The notes beneath the pieces were generated by a model, which was not told where the DNA came from, made no database searches, and saw only the letters and a list, made by a program, of their open reading frames with translations. The position numbers and the translations under genes are program-made. A stretch of 64,000 nucleotides of DNA from Hordeum vulgare subsp. vulgare (lineage: Eukaryota > Streptophyta > Magnoliopsida > Poales > Poaceae): positions 564,034,176 to 564,098,175 of the forward strand of contig NC_058521.1 in NCBI RefSeq assembly GCF_904849725.1, written 5' to 3'. How positions within the stretch are numbered: position 1 is the first letter of the stretch; every line of letters begins with the position of its first letter. Positions 12,192-24,573 of the stretch are shown in pieces.

Positions 12192-13260
12192 ATGAGGAGG
12201 TTCTTGAGAGGCCCTTCAAGCCGTAACACCAAGGAGGATGAGAAGAATCACCCCAAGTACGTAGTCCCTCGAGTCACAGAAGTTCGAGCGTGCGAGTGGC
12301 CAAGTGATGAATTTTTGCGTGCCGCCGGACTTTATGAAGACTTTTATTACTTGGTGGAGAACGCAGGTCTTACTGTGTTCGTTGAAGATAAGTGCCCACA
12401 ATACCTCCTCCTCACCAATATTTTCGTTCAAAGCTTCAACTTTTATCCAAGGAAGAATCCTCTCATGGTTGAGTTCATGATTTACGATGTCCCCCAGTAC
12501 ATGACGCTGCAGGACTTTTGCAATGTATGCAAATTACCTTATGTTGGGGATATCCATGACCCTCGTCCACGGGACTTAGAGGATTTCATTGGTTCTATTG
12601 CTGTTGGAGAGGAGAGAGGAGTGTCTCGCGCTAGAATTGCTACCATACATTTTTCCTGTGCTTCGGTACTTCTCACTATTTGTGGGAAAATGTTTGATTG
12701 GCCGTGGGGAGGCTGGATCACTTAGTTCTCCAGACCTTGCTGTTTTGCACGAAGGCCTTTATAACGATAAGACTTATAGCCTGGGCGCTATAGTAGCTCA
12801 ACAGTTGAACCTGAACCGTTCTAAAGGTGTTGTCTATGGAGGTATCTACGCTACTCGTCTTGCCAGACACTTTGAGATACTCATTAGACTGGGAGAGGAA
12901 GGAGAGATGCTTCTCCCTGAGAGATATCTGGATTATGACAGCATGGTTCGCCATCATTTTCTGGATAGAGATGCTAGTAGACGGATGATTTATAACCTGG
13001 TGTTTAGTCAGGGTACTCGAGAGACAATTACTTTGTCTGCTCCTTCTTTGTTTGATCTTCATGCAGGCAGGTACACTATTATGCCCGCGGACATCTACGC
13101 ATATTGGGGCTTGGCCCAACCACAGGCGCTCGTGCCCGAGCCGCCAGTCGAGTACCAGACGCCAGTTTATCAGTGGGAGCCAGAGGAGCTCACACAGCAG
13201 TCGCATCCACAGTCTACTCCAGAGTATCCCGTAGCTGGTTATTTCCCACCTTGGGAGTAG
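12192..13260 (+). pseudogene. Extra ORF of the Gypsy element, about 355 codons, one frameshift
   Basis: It starts at ATG 12192 with a basic N-terminus (MRRFLRGPSSRN) and reads through CPQYLLLTNIFVQSF to about 12650. A single extra T in the T-run at 12650-12654 shifts the frame, and the frame starting GKCLIGRGEAGSL then continues to a stop at 13260. The C-terminus is rich in P, Q and E. It is not gag, protease, RT or integrase. From memory it resembles extra proteins in Triticeae Gypsy elements, loosely like Athila ORF1. No function can be given. It lies downstream of the internal LTR-like segment. Confidence 0.65.
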
Positions 13261-14355
13261 ACCAAGCTAGGCCAAAATCCTAAGACTGGGGGAGTACGTG
13301 TTCTCACCGACTTTACATTCATGCTTATGCTTTCACTCTGTTAGCCGGTGTTTACACTTTGCCACTGTATTATCCATGCTAGTTTCTTTTTGTTTTCTTG
13401 TTTTCTTGTTTTGCGTCCTTTTGAGAAAATCCAAAAAGATTTTTCTTTCTTCTTTTGCTTGTTGGGAGCTTTCCCGTGTAAATAGTTTTCTTTTTCTTTG
13501 TGTCAAGGTAGAAGATATTGGTTACAATGTTTATTGGTTCTTGCATGCTTACCTGTTTAGCTTTCAAAGAGCCATATTACTTTGTCTTCTCCTTTGTGTT
13601 TGCCTGCAGATTCAGCTTAGTCCAATGCGCTTATTATCGTTTTCAACGTTCGATCATGCAAATGAAAGGCAACAATGATGATATATGATGAAGTGACTGA
13701 GACTGAAAAGCTGGTATGAACTCTATCTATTTTTTTGTAAATATGACTAGCTCGTCGACCCAGATTTAGCTTTGTTGTGAGAGAATCATGTTTGCAATGA
13801 CAACTTAGAGATCATAGTTTCTTATGCCATGCTTATTTAGCTGAGAGCTTATAATGGTTTGTCTTGAATGCCAACATAGATTTTGAGATGACTATGATGT
13901 AGTATGATAGGATGGTATTCTCCTTTGAATGTTTCAAGTGGCTTGACTTGGCGCATGTTCATACATGTAGTTGAAACAAAATCAACATAGCCTCTATGAT
14001 GTTCGTATTCATGGTGATTTATATTATTGTTCGTTTGCAAATAATAATGAGCAAATAAGATGAGTCTCAGAAAGAGCTAGCGAGATACCACCTATTCATA
14101 TTGCTTCATGCTTGTTTTGATTGAAGTGTTGGTATTTGAAACTCATTATTATTTGCTCGTTAGCTGATTATGCCATTGATATTAGTTGACCGTGAGACCT
14201 TTGTGTCATTTGCTTATGTGGTTAACTTGTGATCTTGCTGAAATTCTGGTTATGAGTTAGACATAGTTGCAACAACAAGATCAAATAGAGTTTGTCAAAG
14301 TTTTTCTTTCTCTCTCAGTTTGTCAACTGAGTTGCTTGAGGACAAGCAAGGTTTT
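13261..14355 (+). other. Non-coding tail before the 3' LTR
   Basis: No credible ORF. T-rich near 13380-13620, then unique-looking sequence leading to the purine-rich tract. The opening ACTGGGGGAGTA (near 13285) resembles the tract itself. Confidence 0.5.
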
Positions 14356-14369
14356 AAGCTTGGGGGAGT
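14356..14369 (+). other. Polypurine tract of the 6804-16180 element
   Basis: AAGCTTGGGGGAGT directly upstream of the 3' LTR start TGATACG at 14370. Confidence 0.75.
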
Positions 14370-16180
14370 TGATACGTCTCCATCGTATCTACTTTTCCAA
14401 ACTCTTTTGCCCTTGTTTTGGACTCTAATTTGCATGATTTGAATGGAACTAACCTGGACTGATGTTGTTTTCAGCAGAATTGCCTTGGTGTTATTTTTGT
14501 GCAGAAATCAAAGTTCTCCAAACGTCTTGAAAATTTACGGGGAGCAGTTTAGGAAAATATCAAAAATATCTGCGCCAAGTTCCACCTCAGGGGGTGGGCC
14601 AGTGGGCCACAGGCCCTTGCTCCGCCACCACCCCCTGGTGGCGTGGTGCAGGCTTGTGGGGCCCACACGGCTCTGCCACCCCCAATCTCAGGTCTATAAG
14701 ATCCCTTTCATCCCAAAAAATATAAAAAGAGAAGTTTTCATCGCGTTTTCGATACGGAGGCGCGGCCACCACGTGTTCTTCATCTGGAGGGCAGATCTGG
14801 AGTCCGTCTTGGGCTCCGGAGAGGGGAAATCATCACCATCGTCATCATCAACCTTCTCCCCTCTCCAATTCCAAGAAGCTCTTCGTCGTTCATGAGTAAT
14901 CTATTCGTAGGCTCGCTGGGCGGTGATGAGTAGGATGAGATCTATCATGTAATCGAGTTAGTTTTGATGGGGATTGATCCCTAGTATCCACTATGTTCTG
15001 AGATTGATGTTGCTACTACTTTGCCATGCTTAATGCTTGTCACTAGGGCCCGAGTGTCATGATTTCAGATCTGAAATTATTATGTTGCCACCAATATATG
15101 TGTGTTTTGTATCCGATCTTGCAAGTTGTAGTTACCTACTATGTGTTATGATCCGGCAACCCCGGAGTGACAGTAACCGGAACCACTCCCGGTGATGACC
15201 ATAGTTTGAGGAGTTCATGTGTTCACCAAGTGCTAATGCGTTGGTACGGTTCTTTATTAAAAGGAGAACCTTAATATCCCGTAGTTTCCTTTTGGACCCT
15301 GCTGCCACGGGAGGGATGGACAATAGATGTCATGCAAGTTCTTTTCCCTAAGCATGTATGACGACACACGGAATGCATGCCTACATCACATTGACGAACG
15401 GGAGCTAGCCACATATCTCTCCGTGTTATAGTTGTTGCATGATGAATATCATCCAAACAAAACACCGACCCATTGCCTACGAGTTTGTCCCACTGTTGTT
15501 ACTTGTTTTGCTCTGCTGCTGCTGCTACTACTGTTGTTACTTGTTTTGCTCTGCTGCTGCTGCTACTACTGTTGCTACTGTTGTTACTTGTTTTGCTCTG
15601 CTGCTGCTGCTACTACTATTGCTACTGTTGTTTCTTGTCTTGCACTACTGCTACTGTTGCTACTACTGCCGCTTGCTACTGTTGCTACTTGCTACTGCTG
15701 TCACTACTGATGTTCCTTGCCACTGCTGTTACTCGTTACACTGCTTCTACCTGCTACTATACTTTTTCGCTGACCGTTGACGGGAATTGACAACTTCCGT
15801 CAATGCGGCAATGGAGGCACCATTGATACAATCGTTAGGAATAGTCTGCCATCAACAGATCGTTTCTGACACCGTTGTTATCATATTACTTTGTTGTTAC
15901 TACTTTGCTTGCAGATACTAATCTTCCACGTGTGGTTGAATCTGACAAATTGAGCTGCTAATACTCGAGAGTATTCTCTCACCTCCTATAGGCGATCAAC
16001 AAATTTGGGTTGAATACTCTACCCTCGAAAACTGTTGCGAACCCACGCGCTGGTGGGCCATCAACAACATTCTTCTAGTTTCATTGCCGAGGAGTGCTAG
16101 CAGCATTCTTCTGGTGCCGTTGCAGGAGAAGGTTTGTTGTCATCAACATTCGTCTAGCTATCGCTAGAGATTGCAAATCA
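14370..16180 (+). repeat. 3' LTR of the 6804-16180 element
   Basis: 1811 bp, ending CAAATCA at 16180 and followed by the target duplication AGATC. It is longer than the 5' LTR because of one extra minisatellite unit near 15499 and a segment at about 15930-15995. Confidence 0.88.
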
Positions 16181-16789
16181 AGATCATCACCCAAAACTTG
16201 AAAACTTTACAACACAAAACTTAAACAGAAACTCGTGATATCATTAGCACAAGAAAACAAACTACCACACCTTTAGGTACTGTAGCAATCTTGATTCCTA
16301 TTTATATTGGTGTTAGGCTACTGTATTATCACTTTTCCATGGCTAGTACCCCCCGATACTATCCATAGTTTCATCAAAACAAGCAACCAACACAACAAAA
16401 ACAGAATCTGTCAAAAACAGACCAGTCTGTAGCAATTTGTATACTTCTGGTACATCAAAAATTCTGAAAAATTACGACTGCCTGGGAAAAAGGTATATCA
16501 ACCAGCAGCAAAACGGATCAACTCAAAAGCTCTTTTTGAATAAAAATGAAAAATCATCTCGTGAGCGAAAAGTTTCTATCTTTTTCCAGCAGGATCAAAC
16601 AACCATCACCAAGACTGGTCATAAAGGTTTTGCTTGGCTCAAACACAAAAAGAAACACAAAAAACACAATCATAACTGAATTATGATGGTGTGGACGCAA
16701 CAAAACATAAAGGAAAAGATAAATTCATTGGGTTGACTCCCAACAAGCGCTATTCTTTAACGCCCTTAGCTAGGCATAAGGCGATAAAA

Positions 16790-17799
16790 TCACGTATCGT
16801 CGTCTTTGGTGCTCAAACCATAAGTAGCCCTCATCATGGATTCATAAGGCAATCTTATTTTCTTTCTAGGAAAGTGCTCCATGCCCTTCTTTAAAGGAAA
16901 TTGAAATCTAATATTCCCTTCCTTCATATCGATGATAGCACCGATAGTCCTTAGGAAAGGTCTACCAAGAATAATAGGGCATGTAGGATTGCAATCAATG
17001 TCAATCACAATAAAATCCACGGGTACATAGTTCCTATTTGCAATAATAAGAACATCATTGATCCTTCCCATGGGTTTATTGACAGTAGAATCCGTGAGAT
17101 GCAAATTAAGAGAACACTCTTCAATCTCATTAAAACCCAGAACATCACATAAAGACTTTGGAATCGCGGAAACACTAGCACCCAAATCACACAAAGCATT
17201 GCATTCATAGTTTTTGATTTTGATAGTAGTTTCCCACTCATCACAGAGCTTTCTAGGAATAGAGACTTCCAATTCAAGTTTCTCTTCAACAGATTTTATC
17301 ATAGCTTCGACGATATGATCGGTAAGGCCTTGTTTTGGCTATAAGCGTGTGGAGAGTTTGGCATGGATTGCATCAAGGAAATGCATTTAATCAAGGAGCA
17401 ACTATCATAATTGAATTCCTTGAAATCCAAAGTAGTAATTTCATTACTACTCAAAGTTTTAATATCTTCTACTCCACTTTCAATGCTTTTAGCATCAAGG
17501 TAGATGGACTCCGAATCATTGGGGCATTTTTGAACCAAAGTGGATTCATATCCAGCCCCATCATCATTAGGTTTGACACAATAAAACGAAGACTCAATGG
17601 GAGTCACACCAAGCACTTTAAGATCTTCGTGATTCTTATCACGAGAACACGCCTTTTTAAGCCATTCATGTCTAGCACGAATTTGGGCGGTTCTTTCTTT
17701 GCTCTCACTCATGGAAACACGCATAGCTTTCAAAGTTTTATCCATATTGATCTTGCGAGGAGCACATCTAACTTTCAAAGCATCAATATCACTAGACAT
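16790..17799 (-). pseudogene. Non-autonomous Gypsy ORF with retropepsin, first unit
   Basis: Starts at ATG 17799 (MSSDIDALKV) and runs to a stop at 16790, with one frameshift near 17310 where a short T-run appears to have lost a base. The N-terminal half is charged and unrecognised. The C-terminal half is a retropepsin: CDLGASVSAIPKSL (active-site region), then CPIILGRPFLRTIGA and MKEGNIRFQFP. No RT or integrase follows within the internal region. It is a close relative of the ORF at 22072-23203. The longer open frame upstream of 17799 runs into the LTR and is not coding. Confidence 0.75.
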
Positions 17800-17858
17800 T
17801 TGATGTTTCAAAAGGATCCCCGGCAATGGCGCAGGAATGCTTCTGATGTCCGTTATAC

Positions 17859-19394
17859 TGCTACACAAAAGACCTTCTAGTGGTGCCAGAAATGGGCACG
17901 TTGACGACACCAGGAATCCTTCTGCGTTGGTGTTCCCTCGAAGCGGAGAGGATGATGTAGCACACCGGAGGTAAGTATTTCCCTCAGTTTGAGAACCAAG
18001 GTATCAATCCGGCGGAGGAGTATCTCAAGATCCTGCACAAACACAAAAGCTTGCACCCAACGCTATGAAGGGGTTGTCAATCTCTTATAGATTATTTGCC
18101 AAGTGAGAAGTGAAAGCAACAAAGTAACAAAGCAAAGTAAAAGCGGAGTTGTAAACGATGGATGTGAATAGACCCGGGGGCCGTAGTGTTTACTAGTGGC
18201 TTCTCTCATGAAAGCAAGTAGATGGTGGGTGAACAAATTACTATCGAGCAATTGATAGAACTGTGCAGAGTCGTGACGATATATATGCAATGATTATTTC
18301 TATAGGCATCACGTCCGAAACAAGTAGACCGATACTTTCTGCATCTACCACTATTACTCCACACGTCGACCGCTATCCAGCATGCATCTAGTGTATTAAG
18401 TCTGTAAGAATAGAGTAACGCCTTAAGCAAGATGACATGATGTAGAGGGATAATCTCAAACCAATGATAAAAACCCCATCTTTTTACCCTTGATGGCAAC
18501 TGCTTGATGTGTGCCTTCCTGCCCCTACTGTCACTGGGAAAGGTCACCACATGGCAGAACCCAAAACCAAGCACTTCTCTCATTGCAAGAATCATAGATC
18601 TAGTTGGCCAAACAAAACCCAAGACTCGGAGAGACTTACAAGGATATCAAATCATGCATATAAGAAATCAGCAAAGATTCAAATATATATCATAGATAAT
18701 CTGATCACAAGGCCACAATTCATCGGATCTCGACAAACACACCGCCAAAGAAGATTACATCGGATAGATCTCCATGAAGATCATGGAGAACATTGTATTG
18801 AAGATCCAAGAGAGAGAAGAAGCCATCTATCTCCTAACTACGGACCCGTAGGTCTGAAGTGAACTACTCACGAGTCATTCGAAGGGCGATGATGATGATG
18901 AAGAAGCCCTCCAACTCCAAAGTCCCCTCCGGCAGGGCGCCGGGAAGGGTCTCCATATGAGATCTCGCAGAAATGGAAGCTTGCGGCGGCGGAAAAGTAT
19001 TTTCGAGGCTCCCCTGATTTTTTGCGGAATATTTGGGAATTTATAGGCCAAAAACCTAGGTCAGGGGGCGGCCAGAAGCCTTCCACCGCCGCCTCACCCC
19101 TGGTGGCGGAGTGGGGGCTTGTGGGCTCCGTGGAGCCCACCTGGCTTGGCACAAAAGCCCCCTGGACTTCTTCCGTTCGGGAAAAAATCATTTCGGGGTT
19201 TTTCTTCCGTTTGGACTCCGTTCCAAAATCATATCTGAAAAGAGTCAAAAACACGGAAAAAACAGGAACTAGCACTTGGCACTGAATTAATAAGTTAGTC
19301 CCAAAAAGATATAAAAAGGTACATAAAACATACAAAGAAGGCAAGATAACAGCGTGAAACCATCAAAAATTATAGATACGTTTGAGACGTATCA
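17859..19394 (-). repeat. Middle LTR of the Gypsy compound
   Basis: 1536 bp, starting TGATACGTCTCAAACG at 19394 and ending GTGTAGCA at 17859 (minus strand). A polypurine tract abuts it at 19395-19409. A primer-site-like motif (TGCGCCATTGCCGGGGA, near 17815-17832) lies on the other side. It therefore acts as 3' LTR of the right unit and 5' LTR of the left unit. It differs clearly from the outer left LTR in both halves. Confidence 0.82.
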
Positions 19395-22071
19395 AGCATC
19401 CCCAAGCTTAACTCCTGCTCGTCCTCGAGTAGGGAAGTGATAAGAATGAATTTTTGATGCTTTCATGCTACCTAGCATAGGTGTCCTTTGTAATTCCTCT
19501 TATGTGACGTGAATTTTCAGATCCATTAGATTCAAAACAATAGTTTGCTATTGACGAGGAAACAATAATAATTCAAGCAAACTAGCAAAGTAATCATGAA
19601 CTTTCAAAATAACAAGGCCAAAAGAAAGTTATCCCTACAAAAGCATATAGTCTGGCTATGCTCTATCATCATTGCACAATGAATTTAAATCATGTACAAC
19701 CCCGGTATTGGTCAAGTAATTGTTTCACACCTTTACTTTCTCAAACATTTTCAACTCTTACGCAATACATGAGCGTGAGCCATGGTTATAGCACTATAGA
19801 TGGTGTGGAATGTGGTGGAGGTTGCAAGACAAAAAAAGGAGAAGATAGTCACATTAACTAGGCATAACAATGAGTTGTGGAGATCCTCATCAATAGATAT
19901 CAATGTGAATGAGTAGGGATTGCCATACAAATGATGCACTAGAGCTACAAGTATGTGAAAGCTCTTAAAGAAAACTAGTGGGTGTGCATCCAACTTGCTT
20001 GCTCACGAAGACCTAAGGCAATTTTGAGGAAGCCTATCATTGGAATATACAAGCCAAGTTATATAATGAAAACTTCCCACTAGCTATATGGTGGTGACAA
20101 AACGAGAGACTCTCAATCATGAAGATCATGGTGCTTAATATGCACAAGTATGGAAAAAGTGGTAGCATTGCCCCTTCTCTCTTTTTCTCTCAATTTTTTT
20201 TGGTGGGATCTTTGGCCTCTTCTTTTTTATGGGCTTCTTTGGCCTCTTTTATTTCCTCACATGGGACAATGCTCCAATAATAATGATCATCACACTTTCA
20301 ACACAAAACTTAGAGCAACTATGACTCTATATGGAATGCCTTCGGTAGTGTACCGTGGCAATGATCTAGCATGGCATAGACATCAATGGAAACATCATGC
20401 TACCTATCTTACGATCGTGCAAAGGCAATGTAGACGTGGTGGCACATGTCATGGTGGTAGTTGCATGGCAATATATCTCGGAATGACTTTGAAAAAGCCA
20501 TAATAGGTAGGTATGGTGGCTGTTTTGAGGGAGGCTAATGGTGGGTTTTGTGCACCGGCGAAAGTTGCGCGGCACTAAGAAGATAGTGATGGTGGAAGGT
20601 GGAAGGTGAAAGTGCATCTAAACCATGGACTCAACATTAGTCATCAAGAACTCATATACTTGTTGCAAAAGTTTTATTAGTAATCGAAACAAAGCATTCA
20701 ACGCATACTCCTAGGGGAAGGGTTGGTAGGTATAAACCATCGCGCGATCCCGACCGCCACGCAAAGGATGACAATCAATAGACTAATCATGCTCAGATTT
20801 CATCACATAGCGGTTCACCATACGTGCATGCTACGGGAATCACTAACTTCAACACAAGTATTTCTAGATCCACAACACCTTACTAGCATGAATTCAATAT
20901 TACCATAACCACAACTCAAAACTAATTTAGATGAATCAAACTTCTCTAACTATTCAATGCACATGAAGGTGGAAGTTTTCGTATCCCTTTGGATAACTAC
21001 CCCTTTTGAGACTACTTTCAAAGCATAGATCAACTACCAAGCCACGCACCGCTGTGCTCTAAAAGATATAAGTGAAGCACATAGAGGAAAAGTATCTAGC
21101 TCAAAAGATACAGGTGAAGCACATGTGAGCTGAATTGTCTACCAAACGATATAAGTGAAGCTCGACAAAATCACGGTGTGTGCATGTCTCTCTCTCTAGG
21201 TGTGAAGCAAGGATGATTGTGACACAACAAAAATAAAAGACTCCTACGATACAAGACACTCCAAGCAAAAACACATAACATGTGGTGAATAAAAATATAG
21301 CCCCAAGTAACGTTACCGATGGATTGAAGACGATAGAGGGGATGCCTTCCCGGGGCATCCCCAAGCTTAGTCTTTTACGGCATCCTTGAATATCTTGGGG
21401 TGCCTTGGGAATCCCCAAGCTTGAGCTCTTGCCACTCTTTATCTTTTTTCCATAAGAACTTCACCCAAAACTTCAAAACTTCACAACACGAAACTTAAAC
21501 AGAAACTCGTGATAATATTAGTACAAGAAAGCAAACAACCACTTCCTTAGGTACTGTAGCAAACTTAAATTCTACTTGTGCTGATGTTGGGTTACTGTAC
21601 TTTCAATCTCCCACGGCTAATACCCCCCGATACTATCCATAGTTTCATCAAAATAAGCAACCAACACAACAAAAACAGAATCTGTTAACAGCAGACCAGT
21701 CTGTAGCAATCCGTATGTTTCGTATACCTCTGGTACTTCAAAAATTCTGAAATATTACAACAGTCTGAAGAATTTGCGTAGCAATCAGCAGCAAAATAAA
21801 TCAACTCAAAATCTCTTACAGAAAAAACATGAAAATTCTTTTCGTGAGCAGAAAGTTTTTGTCTTTTCCAGCATGACCAAACGATCATCCCCAAGACTAA
21901 TCATAACGGTTTTGCTTGGCACAAACGCAAAAAGAAACACAAAAAACACAATCATAACAGAATTATGAAAGTGTGGAAAACACAAAACGGAAATAAAACG
22001 GATAAATTCGTTGGGTTGCCTCCCAACAAGCGCTTTTGTTTAACGCCCTTAGCTAGGCAAAAGTGATGGAA
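19395..22071 (-). other. Non-coding 3' internal region of the second Gypsy unit
   Basis: Begins with the polypurine tract (19395-19409). It is colinear with 4735-6803 plus 16181-16789, including the T-rich block near 20190 and the hairpin pair at 21338-21416. It shows the undisturbed sequence where the first unit received the 6804-16180 insert. No gene seen. Confidence 0.7.
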
Positions 22072-23203
22072 TCACATATAGTCATCTTTGGTACTCAAAC
22101 CATAGGTAGCCCTCATCATAGATTCATAAGGCAATCTTATTTTCTTTCTAGGAAAGTGCTCCATGCCCTTCTTTAAAGGAAATTGAAATCTAATATTCCC
22201 TTCCTTCATATCGATGATAGCACCAATAGTCCTTAGGAAAGGTCTACCAAGAATAATGGGACATGAAGGATTGCAATCTATGTCAAGTACAATGAAATCC
22301 ACGGGTACGTAGTTCTTATTTGCAACAATAAGAACATCATCGATCCTCCCCATGGGCTTCTTGACAGTAGAATCCGCAAGATGCAAATTAAGAGAACACT
22401 CTTCAATCTCATGAAAACCAAGAATATCACATAAAGACTTTGGAATCGCGGAAACACTAGCACCCAAATCACACAAAGCATTGCACTCATAGTTTTTGAT
22501 CTTGATTTTTATAGTAGGTTCCCACTCATTATAAAGTTTTCTAGGTATAGAGACTTCTAGTTCGAGCTTCTCTTCAAGAGATTTCATCATAGCATCTACG
22601 ATATGCGCGGTAAAGGCTTTGCTTTGGCTATAAGCATGTGGAGAGTTTGCAATGGATTGCATCAAACAAAATGCATTCAAACAAGGAGCAATTATCATAA
22701 TTGAATTCCTTGAAATCCAAAGTGGGAGTTTCATTACTACCCAAATTTTTGACTTCTTCTACTCCACTCTCCACACCTTTATCATCAAGATAGGTGGACT
22801 CCGAATCATCGTGGCGTCTTTCAACCAAAGTGGATTCAAATCCACACCCTCCATAAGTAGGTTTGACACGCGAAAACAAAGATTCAAGAGGATACACACC
22901 AAGCACTTTAAGATCTTCGTGATTTGCATCACTAATTTCAGGTTTAGCTGCCATCTTATTGACTAAGGTAGCATGCTTGTCAGAAATTTGGCCCACCAAT
23001 TTTTTCAGGTGAGCAAACTGAGAACTAAGTGCAAGGAAATCATTGGCCATAACATAAACCTCTTTATCCAAACACACCAAGAAGGAATTTTGCTCTTTTA
23101 ATTCCCTACGGAAGTAACTATTTTGGTCAAACAGAGAAGACATGAAACTTTTGACATTAGTTTCAATCTCTTCCAATTTTCTGAAATAGTTTAGTTTGGC
23201 CAT
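22072..23203 (-). pseudogene. Non-autonomous Gypsy ORF with retropepsin, second unit
   Basis: ATG at 23203 (MAKLNYFRKLEEIE). The first part is helical and charged (FRRELKEQNSFL, LKKLVGQIS) and may form a coiled coil. The shared linker HEDLKVLGV follows. A frameshift lies near 22670, after which a retropepsin runs to the stop at 22072 (CDLGASVSAIPKSL, CPIILGRPFLRTIGA). The N-terminal region differs from the first unit's ORF, whereas linker and protease are nearly the same, so the two units have different 5' coding segments. No RT or integrase. Confidence 0.75.
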
Positions 23204-23490
23204 AGGGAAAGGTCTCTCACGAACAAACCTGAGAGCGGACGGGCAAGGAGGGAACGGCAAAGGCAAAGGAAAACGACAAAGGAGAAAGGCGAATGAAAAT
23301 GGCAAATGTGAAGTGGGGGAGAGGAAAACGAGAGGCAACTGGCAACAAAAGTAAATGCAAGAGAAGACTTTGTGAGACCTACTTGGATAGATCTTGATTT
23401 CTCCTCCCCGGCAACGGCACCAGAAATACTTCTGATGTTTCAAAAGGATCCCCGACAATGGCGCAGGAATTCTTCTGATGTCCGTTATGC

Positions 23491-24573
23491 TGCTGCACAA
23501 AAGACCTTCCAGTGGCGCCAGAAATGGGCACGTTGACGACACCGGGAATCCTTCTGCGCTGGTGTTCCCTCGAATCGGAGAGGATGATGTAGCATAGCAG
23601 AGGTAAGTATTTCCCTCAGTTTGAGAACCAAAGTATCAATCCGGCGGAGGAGTATCTCAAGATCCTGGACAAACACAAAAGCTTGCACCCAACGCTATGA
23701 AGGGGTTGTCAATCCCTAATAGATTGTTTGCCAAGTGAGAACTGAAAGCAACAAAGTAACAAAGCAAAGTAAAAGCAGAGTTGTAAACGATGGATGTGAA
23801 TAGACCCGGGGGCCGTAGTGTTTACTAGTGGCTTCTCTCATGAAAGCAAGTAGATGGTGGGTGAACAAATTACTGTCGAGCAATTGATAGAACTATGCAG
23901 AGTCGTGAAGATATCTATGCAATGATTATTTCTATATGCATCACGTCCAAAACAAGTAGACCGATACTTTCTGCATCTACTACTATTACTCCACACGTCG
24001 ACCGCTCTCCAGCATGCATCTAGTGTATTAAGTCCGTAAGAACAGAGTAACGCCTTAAGCAAGATGACATGATGTAGAGGGATAATCTCAAACAATTGAT
24101 AAAACCCCCATCTTTTTACCCTTGATGGCAACTGCTTGATGTGTGCCTTGCTGCCCCTACTGTCACTGGGAAAGGTCATCACATGGCAGAACCCAAAACC
24201 AAGCACTTCTCCCGTTGCAAGAATCATAGATATAGTTGGCCAAACAAAACCCAGGACTCGAAGAGACTTACAAGGATATCAAATCATGCATATAAGAAAT
24301 CAGCAAAGAATCAAATATATATCATAGATAATCTGATCATAAATCCACAATTCATCGGATCTCGACAAACACAACGCAAAAGAAGATTACATCGGATAGA
24401 TCTCCATGAAGATCATGGAGAACTTTGTATTGAAGATCCAAAAGAGAGAAGAAGCCATCTAGCTACTAGCTATGGACCCGTAGGTCTATGGTGAACTACT
24501 CACGCATCATCGGAGAGGTCATGGTGTTGATGAAGAAACCCTCTGTATCTGAATCCCCCCCCCCTCCGGCAGG
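23491..24573 (-). repeat. Outer right LTR of the compound, first of three pieces
   Basis: The outer right LTR is split in three: 23491-24573, 31888-32187 and 33742-33908, together 1550 bp, matching the family LTR length. The breaks are caused by the element at 24574-31882 and the solo LTR at 32188-33736. From 23491 to about 24322 it follows the middle LTR; from about 24337 onward it follows the outer left LTR. It starts TGATACGTCTCCAACG at 33908 on the minus strand. Primer-site-like motifs occur at 23448-23466 and about 23405-23424. Confidence 0.82.

Larger units (their letters stand above)
6804..16180 (+). mobile_element. Complete Gypsy-like LTR retrotransposon, probably non-autonomous
   Basis: A 9377-bp element with LTRs 6804-8517 and 14370-16180 and perfect 5-bp target duplications AGATC at 6799-6803 and 16181-16185. 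LTRs start TGATACGTCTCCATCG. A primer-binding site complementary to tRNA-Asp follows the first LTR, and a purine-rich tract precedes the second. It encodes gag and a retropepsin (8595-11390, two in-frame stops) and an extra ORF (12192-13260, one frameshift). I found no reverse transcriptase, RNase H or integrase, so it depends on helper proteins if it ever moved. It resembles Fatima-type families from memory. It is inserted in the internal region of the minus-strand compound. Confidence 0.88.

Noticed and set aside
23204..23542. Upstream extension of the protease ORF into the LTR (also 17800-17910)
   Set aside because: It crosses the primer-binding region and LTR border, and the sequence is not protein-like; the internal ATG is a better start.
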